Shown: in pieces, positions 6,109 to 13,371 of the stretch | How positions within the stretch are numbered: position 1 is the first letter of the stretch | How the letters are laid out: each line of letters opens with the position of its first letter | Source of the DNA: a virus | Virus record (IMG/VR): IMGVR_UViG_3300025137_000052 | Coordinates: 1 to 54,051 of that record | Length of the DNA: 54,051 nt | Reading direction: 5' to 3' (one strand) | The notes under the pieces: generated by a model | The model's database searches: none | The model's input: only the letters and a program-made list of their open reading frames with translations | What the model was told of the DNA's origin: nothing | Made by a program: the position numbers and the translations under genes

Positions 6109-7189
6109 CTTTCAATTCCTTAATTTGTTCTTTTAACTCTTTTATACAGTTAATTAAAAGTCCATGAATTGCGTCATACTCTACTGTTTTATAGGTTTTG
6201 CCGTCTACAAGTGCAAGGGTTTTTTCCCTGACTGCTTCTGGTAAAACCTTTTCTAATTCCTGTGCAATAATACCAGCAGACTTCTGTCCATTGTGTCTTG
6301 TAAATGTAACGCCTCTGACTTCATCAATCTTATCTAGTGCGTTAGGTATCATTTGTATATCAGACTTTAATGCAACATCTGATACTGTAGTTGAGAAAGC
6401 AATAACATCTCCATCTACATGGAGGTCGCCATCATTTTCTAATCTCATTTCTTCAGCGGCACCTGTTGAAAATCTCATAGTGTTATCTGAATGAACATAA
6501 GATATTTGTCCTACATCGCCATCATCGGCGTCTCCTAAATTAATAAAAGCTGTTCCTGAATTTGCAGCTATAAGATTTACCCCACAGTTTCCACTCGTTT
6601 TAGTAACAGTTAAATCTCCTGATACTGTGCCACCATTGGCTGTAGTTTCTATTTTTTTAGCGTTATTGTGATAAAGTTCTACTGCTGCATCTGGAATAGC
6701 TACTATACTTGCCTCACCAGATTTTGCTCTAAGGTTTAAGTTTCCTGTACCGTTTTCTAAAAATGCTCCTGAACCATCATGTTTAATTACAAAATCGGTA
6801 TCGCTTCCAAAGTTTGCTTTATTTCCATCAGCAAAATTTATATCATTACCATTAGTACCTAGGTCTGACCCTAGTGCAGTTATTTGAGTTGAAACATCTA
6901 ATAAAGATTGTGCAGTAATTCTAAGTTCTATTCTGTCGCCAGTAGCAAATGCTCTAGCTGAAGTGCTTTCTTGTGCACGAGTAACAGTTAATACATCAGA
7001 TGATCTTGCAGTACATTTAGCAATCTCTAAATTATTTGATGCGTCTATGAGAGTTACAAAAAAATACTCACTGCCTGTTAAAGATGGGAATAAAGCTCCG
7101 TTCCCAGATGCTACAGTTATACTAGTAGCAGAGTTATTTATACCTGAAGCTAGTGTAGATACTGCGTTATTCGCAAATTTTACTGGCAT
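6092..7189 (-). CDS. Tail fibre protein B with C-terminal S74 intramolecular chaperone (365 aa)
   Basis: The N-terminal ~95 residues match those of the fibre at 2636-3601 (STLASGINNSATSITVASG; RAQESTSARAFATGDRIELR). The middle is a shaft rich in Asp/Gly/Asn. The C-terminal ~100 residues are a peptidase S74 chaperone: VSDVALKSDI with the probable catalytic Ser-Asp, then GVTFTRHNG, AGIIAQELEKVLPEAV and a final helical VEYDAIHGLLINCIKELKEQ. Such domains help fibre trimers fold and are usually cut off by self-cleavage, so mature fibre B should be shorter. Two fibre genes sharing one anchor suggest alternative or stacked fibres. Confidence 0.85.
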   Translation of the reverse strand: MPVKFANNAVSTLASGINNSATSITVASGNGALFPSLTGSEYFFVTLIDASNNLEIAKCTARSSDVLTVTRAQESTSARAFATGDRIELRITAQSLLDVSTQITALGSDLGTNGNDINFADGNKANFGSDTDFVIKHDGSGAFLENGTGNLNLRAKSGEASIVAIPDAAVELYHNNAKKIETTANGGTVSGDLTVTKTSGNCGVNLIAANSGTAFINLGDADDGDVGQISYVHSDNTMRFSTGAAEEMRLENDGDLHVDGDVIAFSTTVSDVALKSDIQMIPNALDKIDEVRGVTFTRHNGQKSAGIIAQELEKVLPEAVREKTLALVDGKTYKTVEYDAIHGLLINCIKELKEQIKELKDGFTK

Positions 7190-7201
7190 TTATATCTCCT
7201 C

Positions 7202-7639
7202 TTAACTTATAGTTACAGTCCATGTAATACCTAATGTATCGTTTGCACCTTTGTTTATAACAGAGAATACAGTTCTACATAAGAGGGTACCATTTGAACT
7301 AGCATTTAAAAGCCCAGCTTCTGTAATTGCACCTGTGCCTGTGCCAGCACCAAATGAGCCGACATATGCCACAGCATTGTCAGTTACAGTACTAGATGTT
7401 AGAGCTACACGTCCAGCTTCACTGCCTAATGCAGTATTGCCAGCTGCAGCCGCAGTGCTTCCAGTTCCTATTGCCATGTGAGACATAACAGTAGTGTTGT
7501 TTTTTAGTCGGTCAGCAATAAAATTTTTACCTGCTGTTACAACTAAATTAGGTACGATAACCTCGTGTTTTACATTTCCTTGTGGACTAGTAAGGGTAAG
7601 TTTTAACTCACCTTTTACTTCAATTAAATCATTAATCAT
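7202..7639 (-). CDS. Tail structural protein (145 aa)
   Basis: A beta-rich, Ala/Gly/Thr-rich protein with MSHMAIGTGSTAAAAGNTAL followed by GSEAGR, a motif repeatedly seen in phage tail-fibre or baseplate proteins. The N-terminus (GELKLTLTSPQGNVKHE) and C-terminus (LGITWTVTIS) both look like beta strands. It sits between the Ser-Asp repeat protein and the S74 fibre. The assignment as a virion tail component rests on this motif and position. Which part of the tail it builds is unknown. Confidence 0.7.
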   Translation of the reverse strand: MINDLIEVKGELKLTLTSPQGNVKHEVIVPNLVVTAGKNFIADRLKNNTTVMSHMAIGTGSTAAAAGNTALGSEAGRVALTSSTVTDNAVAYVGSFGAGTGTGAITEAGLLNASSNGTLLCRTVFSVINKGANDTLGITWTVTIS

Positions 7640-7652
7640 TTATCCATCTCCT

Positions 7653-8717
7653 TTAAGTCTTAGCTCCAGCTGATAGTGGAGTAGCGTTACACATGTGTCC
7701 ACCCAACGAACTGTCATCAACTTCAGTATATATGTAATTAATAACAAGTCCAGCGTTCGATGAATCACCCTCAGTTATTCTATCATCATTCATTATAACC
7801 TGACCAATGTTACCTGGCCCACCAATTACACCTGTAGCGGTCTCATTTCTAGTAAATATAAAGCCGACTGTACCATCAGAAACATTTACAGTATCTGGGT
7901 ATAGAGGTGTAAGAGTTCCTAGTGTAAGTAGTGTGCTTATACTTTCAGAAGCACTGGCACTATCACTAGGTGCTGTGCTTACAGTTATTGAATTTACAGC
8001 ATCTGATGGTGTAGAACTATCAGCCTTAACTATACTTGGCTGTAATACTGGTGCATCAGAGACTGATATAGAATCTGTTTTCCCTTGCGGGGTAATTGTT
8101 TTAGCGTCAGACTCGGAAGCAGACGCAGAATCCGTTTTAACTATACTAGCACTTTTAACATCTACCTCAGATACAGACGCTGAATCACTAGGATTAGTAC
8201 CTATAGCTTTTGTGTTAACCGATTCAGATGGCGTTACACTATCACTTTGAGGTATATTAGGCTGTAATGATGGTGAATCAGAAGCTGATGCAGAATCTGT
8301 CCTACTTGTAGTAAATGTTTTAGCATCAGATTCAGACACATTTATAGGATCTGGGTCTATATCATCATCACTTATATCAAAATCAACAGAAGAATTTATT
8401 ATCTTATTAGGAGTATCTGACACAGATACTGAGTCAGACTTGACAATACTAATACTAAATACCTGAGTCCCGTCAGCTGGTGTAACATTATCAAACTTAC
8501 CTAACTCTGGCACGACATTAGGTGAATCACTTACACCTATTGAATCTACATGCTTGCGAGTAGGTATTAATTCAAATGCTTTTATACCTAATTGAGACGT
8601 ATTTACTGTAGCCGATATCTTATTGCTATCACTAACTACAGAACTAACACTATTAACACTAACGCTAAAAGATATAGCCGTTGCGGCAATAGCAGATACA
8701 AGTCTGATGTTAGCCAT
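7653..8717 (-). CDS. Repetitive Ser-Asp-rich tail protein (354 aa)
   Basis: After a hydrophobic, signal-like N-terminus (IRLVSAIAATAISFSVSV) the protein carries at least eight imperfect repeats of the form [S/T/A]DSxSxS[D/E], for example SDSVSVSD, TDSASASD, SDSASVSE and TDSISVSD. They sit within larger blocks in which LQPNIPQSDSVTPSESVN recurs as LQPSIVKADSSTPSDAVN. The last ~85 residues are non-repetitive. The late tail position suggests a fibrous or spacer component. The repeats should tolerate length variation by recombination. It overlaps the upstream gene by one base. Confidence 0.65.
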   Translation of the reverse strand: MANIRLVSAIAATAISFSVSVNSVSSVVSDSNKISATVNTSQLGIKAFELIPTRKHVDSIGVSDSPNVVPELGKFDNVTPADGTQVFSISIVKSDSVSVSDTPNKIINSSVDFDISDDDIDPDPINVSESDAKTFTTSRTDSASASDSPSLQPNIPQSDSVTPSESVNTKAIGTNPSDSASVSEVDVKSASIVKTDSASASESDAKTITPQGKTDSISVSDAPVLQPSIVKADSSTPSDAVNSITVSTAPSDSASASESISTLLTLGTLTPLYPDTVNVSDGTVGFIFTRNETATGVIGGPGNIGQVIMNDDRITEGDSSNAGLVINYIYTEVDDSSLGGHMCNATPLSAGAKT

Positions 8718-9049
8718 TAGAAATTACTTCTTACTCTAAATTTTAATAAATCATAGACAGTATGAATACTGCCATCAAAACTAACTACTATCTCACCTTC
8801 ATATGAGCCTTCATCAACATCTAAGACACTACTAGCAAAGTTAAATTGAATTTTACCATCAGAACCATCTGTTGTTTTACCACAAGTTATTGTAGATAAA
8901 ACTGTTGTAGTGCCTGTAGCTCTAAACTTTACAGATACCGAAGTAGTACTTGCTGATAAATCTAATGCAGTATTAGCTACATCATCATTTAACGTTAGTT
9001 GAATAAGCGGTAGCTCATCTCCTTTTACTAATCTAATTACATCTGCCAT
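8717..9049 (-). CDS. BppU-N-like baseplate/tail protein (110 aa)
   Basis: The protein begins MADVIRLVKGDELPLIQLTL and continues with alternating strands, then YEGEIVVSFDGSIHTVYDLL. This layout (a ligand-like GDxxPLIxLTL strand and a later EGEIVV strand) resembles the N-terminal domain of BppU-type baseplate proteins, an immunoglobulin-like fold that attaches receptor-binding parts to the tail. It lies between the adaptor genes and the repetitive tail protein, consistent with that role. The resemblance was judged by eye, so the family name is tentative. Confidence 0.65.
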   Translation of the reverse strand: MADVIRLVKGDELPLIQLTLNDDVANTALDLSASTTSVSVKFRATGTTTVLSTITCGKTTDGSDGKIQFNFASSVLDVDEGSYEGEIVVSFDGSIHTVYDLLKFRVRSNF

Positions 9050-9054
9050 ATCTA

Positions 9055-9708
9055 TTACCCAAATGGTTGCCCTTGAACTCTCATAGATGCTCTTCCCGCA
9101 CCTAAGTTAGCTCTAGCTCTACGCTCCGATAATTTAAAAGCAAACTGCTTTGCATGATACGAAGCTAATTCTCTATCACTCCAACTATTATCAGGTAATA
9201 CTAATAAATGTTGTAGTGCTCCATGCATAATAACATTTTCTAATTCATCTAAAACTGTTTTATCCATACTCGTTGCCGTTCTTAGCGGCTTTAAACACAC
9301 AATCATACGTACATCATACGCTGTACTACTATCAGGTACGGGTGCTACAGAAAAATGATCTGGATCTAACTGTGTTATATACCTAGGTTTAGCTCTATTT
9401 TCAGTAGGTTGGTTAGGCCATTTAGGATATAAATCATATATTTTATCTAATGTAACAGGCACTAATGTCTCATCATTAACCGTAGCTGTAATAAATGCGT
9501 GTACTTCAGATTGAGTTGGGCATTCATATTCATAATCATGACTCCCTACAACTAAACGTATTCGTGGTTGTTCGTACCGCCACGCAAGAGTACGTTCACA
9601 CGCCTCTATTGCTGCATCACGTACATAGTTTTCTACTACAGGAGTAGGACAACCTGGTACGCTAGGTAATAATCTATTAACAATATCTGAAAAATTCCTT
9701 GTAGCCAT
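9055..9708 (-). CDS. Head-tail connector / tail adaptor protein 2 (217 aa)
   Basis: A mixed helical/beta protein with DAAIEACERTLAWRYEQPRI near the N-terminus, a beta region with PRYITQLDPDHFSVAPVPD, and a basic helical C-terminus. Its place directly after the portal-scaffold-coat-adaptor group, sharing one base with the adaptor at 9708-10373, fits a head completion or tail-tube adaptor of a short-tailed phage. It resembles phage proteins that form rings under the portal. No catalytic motif is present. Confidence 0.72.
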   Translation of the reverse strand: MATRNFSDIVNRLLPSVPGCPTPVVENYVRDAAIEACERTLAWRYEQPRIRLVVGSHDYEYECPTQSEVHAFITATVNDETLVPVTLDKIYDLYPKWPNQPTENRAKPRYITQLDPDHFSVAPVPDSSTAYDVRMIVCLKPLRTATSMDKTVLDELENVIMHGALQHLLVLPDNSWSDRELASYHAKQFAFKLSERRARANLGAGRASMRVQGQPFG

Positions 9709-10373
9709 TATGTGAGGTCCTCCTCAATCTTTTGTTTATTTACTGGCTGTAAACCTCCAGCTTCTGTATCTGTAAATATTCTATTAGAAGCTGAAACACC
9801 TAGTGCTTGAGTAAATGATTTTAAAAACAATTCAGCTCTACCTGAATTAACATGTTCATTATCAACAGATTCTGCTAAATATACCGTACCATCTACAATA
9901 GCTGGTAAAAAAGCATCAGGTAGTAAAGCTACTGCTGTTGTTCCATCATACACTGGTGGGGACTGTGAATACTCTACAACTAATGTTTGATTAGCTGGAG
10001 CTTTTGGGTATATAAAAAATTTGTTGGGGTTTCTAGTATGCCTCATAAAATTTCTACAGGCACCTGCTGTATCATTAATCCATTGTGGATATGATTGATC
10101 TAGTATCTCTCTATTAGTTTCTGTAATTCCATCTCCACCTTGTACAGAAAATACTTCTATTAATCTTATAGAATCAGTAGGTGTAGATTGTAGTACTGCA
10201 TTTTCGGTACACGCAACTGTACCCATAAAAGCAAATAAATCTGGTCTTAATACCGAAGTTCGTTTAAGAGCTTGGTTTGCAAACCCTAGTAGTACTGTAT
10301 CAGAATATCGCTGAGGAGCATTCTCATCCTGCAGCAATCTTCTAACTTCAGTAATGACATCATTTAAAATCAT
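9708..10373 (-). CDS. Head-tail adaptor protein 1 (221 aa)
   Basis: The N-terminal helices (MILNDVITEVRRLLQDENAP, then RYSDTVLLGFANQALKR) are typical of phage adaptor proteins such as the P22 gp4 / gp6-like group and DUF6682-type proteins. A central beta region with FMRHTRNPNKFFIYPKAP and VVEYSQSPPVY, characteristic of that family, follows. The product would bind under the portal and link it to the tail. It starts within the last 4 bases of the small protein at 10370-10618. Adaptor function is well supported by order and sequence; the exact family is by eye. Confidence 0.75.
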   Translation of the reverse strand: MILNDVITEVRRLLQDENAPQRYSDTVLLGFANQALKRTSVLRPDLFAFMGTVACTENAVLQSTPTDSIRLIEVFSVQGGDGITETNREILDQSYPQWINDTAGACRNFMRHTRNPNKFFIYPKAPANQTLVVEYSQSPPVYDGTTAVALLPDAFLPAIVDGTVYLAESVDNEHVNSGRAELFLKSFTQALGVSASNRIFTDTEAGGLQPVNKQKIEEDLT

Positions 10374-10618
10374 TTCGGTGTGTCTATCCCTTTAGTTGCT
10401 TCTTCAGCTAACTCTATGTTAACAGCTTTTTCATCTTCAGGAATCACTTCTGTCTTTAAATTAACTTTAGTTTTTCTCCCTTTTTGTTTCTTAGGTAAAA
10501 ATTTTTCTGGAAAAGCCTGTTCTTCAGTCACTTCTTCAGTTAGTGGATTCTCAGCTAGTATCTCGTTCCAGCCATATATCTCACCATCTTTTATATTTCT
10601 TAACCATTTTCCCGCCAT
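10370..10618 (-). CDS. Small hypothetical protein near the coat gene (82 aa)
   Basis: The start is taken as ATG 10618 (MAGKWLRNIKDGEIYGWNEI), because GGAGAG lies 5 bases upstream. An upstream ATG at 10630 would place this site inside the gene. The N-terminal ~30 residues contain a W-x-x-N-x-x-DGxIYGWNE pattern of a small folded motif, and the rest is charged and probably disordered. It may be a minor capsid or assembly protein, judging from its position between the decoration and adaptor genes. No domain family is recognised. Confidence 0.68.
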   Translation of the reverse strand: MAGKWLRNIKDGEIYGWNEILAENPLTEEVTEEQAFPEKFLPKKQKGRKTKVNLKTEVIPEDEKAVNIELAEEATKGIDTPK

Positions 10619-10638
10619 TTTTCTCTCCATTTAGACAA

Positions 10639-10663
10639 TCGGGGGGTTAAAGTTACCCCCCGA
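10639..10663 (-). terminator. G6/C6 hairpin downstream of the coat-decoration genes
   Basis: The sequence TCGGGGGGT, a 7-base loop and ACCCCCCGA form a perfect 9-bp stem in the 60-base gap after the decoration gene. On the minus strand it is followed by TTGTCTAAATGG, which is not a strong T run. It may therefore act as a partial terminator or as an RNA-stabilising end that gives high coat expression relative to the genes downstream. Confidence 0.5.
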
Positions 10664-10678
10664 CCTTACTATTTTATA

Positions 10679-11146
10679 TTATGAACAATCAGCGATAACT
10701 GCCCAAACTTTGATTTTAGCCAAATCAGTTACAGCACCTGATACGCCGATAAGCATATCAATAGTATCTGCAGCCGCAAAATAATGGCTGTTATTATCTC
10801 CGTTTAAAAGTGCACCGTTTGATGATGTAGTTCCTGCTGCATTAGCATTCCCTCCATCAATAAACCCATCAACATCACCACCAGTTAAACCGATGTCAAA
10901 TGTAGATGCTGCACCTTCAGCAGTCATAGTTGTTGCCCCAACAGCCATCACTACTGTGTTAGCTGGTATAGAAAGTACTTGGAGAGAATCACCAGTTGCA
11001 AGTGCTGTTGCACCCGCTGTGACTCTAGCTGCCGTAATTTCAGCGAAGTCTAAAGTAACTTCAATATAGCCGACTCTGTTAATTCCTTTAGCAGGGTGTG
11101 CTGCAGAACCTTTATCAAAGCCATGCGTATCTGTATATGCCGCCAT
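10679..11146 (-). CDS. Capsid decoration / head protein (155 aa)
   Basis: An Ala/Gly/Thr-rich, beta-type protein with long strands such as GYIEVTLDFAEITAARVTAG and ALATGDSLQVLSIPANTVVM, and a Gly/Asn-rich loop. It lies immediately downstream of the major coat gene (12-base gap) and upstream of a hairpin, the usual position and expression level for a capsid decoration or head-fibre protein. Similar TGDSLQVLSIPANTVV segments occur in marine phage head proteins. The decoration role is inferred from order and composition. Confidence 0.7.
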   Translation of the reverse strand: MAAYTDTHGFDKGSAAHPAKGINRVGYIEVTLDFAEITAARVTAGATALATGDSLQVLSIPANTVVMAVGATTMTAEGAASTFDIGLTGGDVDGFIDGGNANAAGTTSSNGALLNGDNNSHYFAAADTIDMLIGVSGAVTDLAKIKVWAVIADCS

Positions 11147-11158
11147 GTTAGCCTCCTA

Positions 11159-12064
11159 TTAAACAGTAACAATCATTGTAGCAAGAGCTTCAGGTTTAAC
11201 GACTTTATAACCGTAAACTTGAAGACCACGAATGATGTTCCCGAAAGTTGTTTCTGAACGGATTGTTTCCATATTTGTCATTTGTGACGCAAATGTAAAC
11301 CCCATTGTGTGTCCACCGATTACGCTGAACTCACTTCCGCTCTTAAGTAGGTTATGACTTACATATACTGTAAATCTATCAATCATACCTAGACGACCAT
11401 TTCTTAATGGTGAGTTTCCATCACCAGTAATAGATGCATCTTTAAGATCTGATTGCTTGATTAAGCCCGCCATCTTAGCAGGTATTACAAGAAAACGCCC
11501 TGACTCAGGACAGTTAGCTTCATCAAGAACTGTACCGATATCTACAATCTTACCAATTACGTTTGAAGTAGTAAGTGCTTCTGGGGTACCTGCTACACCA
11601 AGGTCGATATCACCAGAGATTGCTCCAGCTGATGTTCCTTTGTTACTAGCATGTACATCAGGTAACAAATCAGTCAATACTCTTTGATCAATTTTAATCT
11701 TCATACGCTCTGAAGCGTCTTTAGACCACTGATCCATCATACCGATATCTGATTGTACTTCATCTACATCGTCTTCAACACAAGCGAAGTATTCGCCTTT
11801 GTCGATTAGCAATTGTAATTTTGCTTTGTTTGGATTTTCAACTGCTAAAGTTTGACCTTTAACATATGTTTTAATTGTTATTTCAGGTGTTGTGCGGATG
11901 TTAACCGTATCACCCATGTTACGAATTTCACCTTCGTAGTCAGTGTTTGAGATTGCTGATAATACTGTCGCATCATAGAAATTCTCAATCAACTTGCCAG
12001 ACCATATTTCAGGTATAAAGTTACCTGTATACGTAGGATGACCTGGTGATGTTGCAAAAGCCAT
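11159..12064 (-). CDS. Major capsid protein (301 aa)
   Basis: Length, position (scaffold upstream, decoration downstream) and sequence fit a phage coat protein of the HK97 fold, closest in style to P22-coat-like proteins. Features include an N-terminal arm with NFIPEIWSGKLIENFYDATV, an EFxDTVNIRTTPEITIKTY-like beta segment (here GDTVNIRTTPEITIKTYVKG), an ASERMKIKIDQRVLTDLLPD spine helix and an A-domain containing FLVIPAKMAGLIKQSDLKD. The C-terminal strands carry GLQVYGYKVVKPEAL. No N-terminal delta domain for self-chaperoning is evident, which agrees with a separate scaffold gene. Confidence 0.88.
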   Translation of the reverse strand: MAFATSPGHPTYTGNFIPEIWSGKLIENFYDATVLSAISNTDYEGEIRNMGDTVNIRTTPEITIKTYVKGQTLAVENPNKAKLQLLIDKGEYFACVEDDVDEVQSDIGMMDQWSKDASERMKIKIDQRVLTDLLPDVHASNKGTSAGAISGDIDLGVAGTPEALTTSNVIGKIVDIGTVLDEANCPESGRFLVIPAKMAGLIKQSDLKDASITGDGNSPLRNGRLGMIDRFTVYVSHNLLKSGSEFSVIGGHTMGFTFASQMTNMETIRSETTFGNIIRGLQVYGYKVVKPEALATMIVTV

Positions 12065-12084
12065 AATAGTCTCCTTTTTTGCTA

Positions 12085-13113
12085 TTAATTAACTATGCGA
12101 TTTTCTCGCTGTGCAGCGAAAATATCACGTTCTTTTCTACTACGTTCATCTTCCCTACCTTTATATTTACCCGTTCTAACATCTTTGAAAAATTTCTCAA
12201 TGTCTTGCGGCGTATATGTTTTGGCATCATTAGACACAGGTTGTCCAGAACGTCCTCGCCCTGGGGAAACTTGTTTTTCTAATTCAGATTTAGTAGCCCT
12301 TTTATCACGAGCACTATCATCGTTACCACTATTTCCTACAAAAGCTTTAAAGAATTGTATTACCCTACCTGATTCTAGTTTACGCTGTGCGTCTTCTAGA
12401 TAAGTTTGGCGTGCTATACCTGTTAGAGGATCTATCTCTAGGAGCCATGATTGAAAATCTGGATCACTATTTACTTCGTTCCAATTAGGTACTTCATGGT
12501 TTAAAGCGTCCCAGAACTGTTTTTCAGAGTTAGACTTTTGTTGTTGTTGGACTTGTTGTACTTGTGGTACAACTCCTCTCAACTTAGCTATCTCTTGTTC
12601 CAGTTGAGCTACACGACCCATTTGTCCTGATAACTCTTCCTTTGCTGCTTTACGCATGATTTCAATAGAATCACCATACTCTTCAATGTCGCTGTCAGTT
12701 ATTAACTTATCAGCTACTACTGGTTCTGCAGGTTTTTCTTGTTTATTCATGGTGCCTAGCAAAGATTCTAACTGAGATACACGGCTGTTTAACTCTCTGT
12801 TCTGTGCATTTAAACTTGGAACTTCCTTGTTATACATACCCTGTAGTGTTCTATACTTTTGTTGCCACGATTCTTTTTTAACTTCTGTGCCTGGTTCACT
12901 GTGCTCTTCAGTTTCAGACTTGGTTACCTGCTCATCTACACTGTCGGTCTGCGACTCAGCAGCTACTTCAGGGGAAGCCTCAACTTGTTTTTCTTCAGGT
13001 GTATTCTCTCCTGAATCTAAACCAGCGTTAGATTCTACTGTTTCGTTATTGAGTTCTTTATACAATGCTTGTACATCCTCAGACTGTTTTTGAACTTGTT
13101 TTGGTAATGACAT
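12085..13113 (-). CDS. Scaffolding protein (342 aa)
   Basis: A highly charged Glu/Gln/Lys-rich protein with predicted coiled coils (around LNAQNRELNSRVSQLESLLG and GQMGRVAQLEQEIAKLRGVV), a central NxEVPNWNEVNSDPDFQSWL-like segment and a basic C-terminal part (DIEKFFKDVRTGKYKG). These are the hallmarks of a capsid scaffold, which shapes the procapsid and leaves before or during DNA packaging. The basic helix at the end may bind the coat. It lies immediately before the coat gene, as expected. Confidence 0.82.
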   Translation of the reverse strand: MSLPKQVQKQSEDVQALYKELNNETVESNAGLDSGENTPEEKQVEASPEVAAESQTDSVDEQVTKSETEEHSEPGTEVKKESWQQKYRTLQGMYNKEVPSLNAQNRELNSRVSQLESLLGTMNKQEKPAEPVVADKLITDSDIEEYGDSIEIMRKAAKEELSGQMGRVAQLEQEIAKLRGVVPQVQQVQQQQKSNSEKQFWDALNHEVPNWNEVNSDPDFQSWLLEIDPLTGIARQTYLEDAQRKLESGRVIQFFKAFVGNSGNDDSARDKRATKSELEKQVSPGRGRSGQPVSNDAKTYTPQDIEKFFKDVRTGKYKGREDERSRKERDIFAAQRENRIVN

Positions 13114-13155
13114 AATGTTTCGCTCCTATCGGTGTGCGTTAATCAACAGCTGTCC

Positions 13156-13371
13156 TCATGACTTTGCTGCAGTTTCAGGGGACTCTTTTATTAAGGTGTA
13201 AATTTCTTTCAGAACCTGACACCGCCCCTGTGCAAGTGAAACGTTCTGAGTAACATTAGGTAGCTGCTTTAACTCATGGTCTAACCATCCCTCTAACCAA
13301 TCCAATGCTTGAGGGTGTTGGCGTGCCAATACGGCTAAAGCCTTAATAACTTCTGGCTCTGGTCTAATCAA
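13156..13371 (-). CDS. Small protein between portal and scaffold genes (71 aa)
   Basis: A mostly helical protein (PEVIKALAVLARQHPQALDW, then LEGWLDHELKQLPNV) ending in KEIYTLIKESPETAAKS. It overlaps the portal gene end by 4 bases. Small helical proteins with a motif of this type occur at the same place in many podovirus genomes and may be minor head or scaffold-associated parts, but no function is established. The sequence is coding-like and the overlap supports it. Confidence 0.7.
   Translation of the reverse strand: MIRPEPEVIKALAVLARQHPQALDWLEGWLDHELKQLPNVTQNVSLAQGRCQVLKEIYTLIKESPETAAKS

Noticed and set aside
8041-8400. CRISPR-like array in the Ser-Asp repeat gene
   Set aside because: The repeats are imperfect, in frame and coding, with no spacer structure.
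12079-12282. Plus-strand frames over the scaffold gene
   Set aside because: These are antisense shadows of the Glu/Lys-rich scaffold gene and lack start signals.
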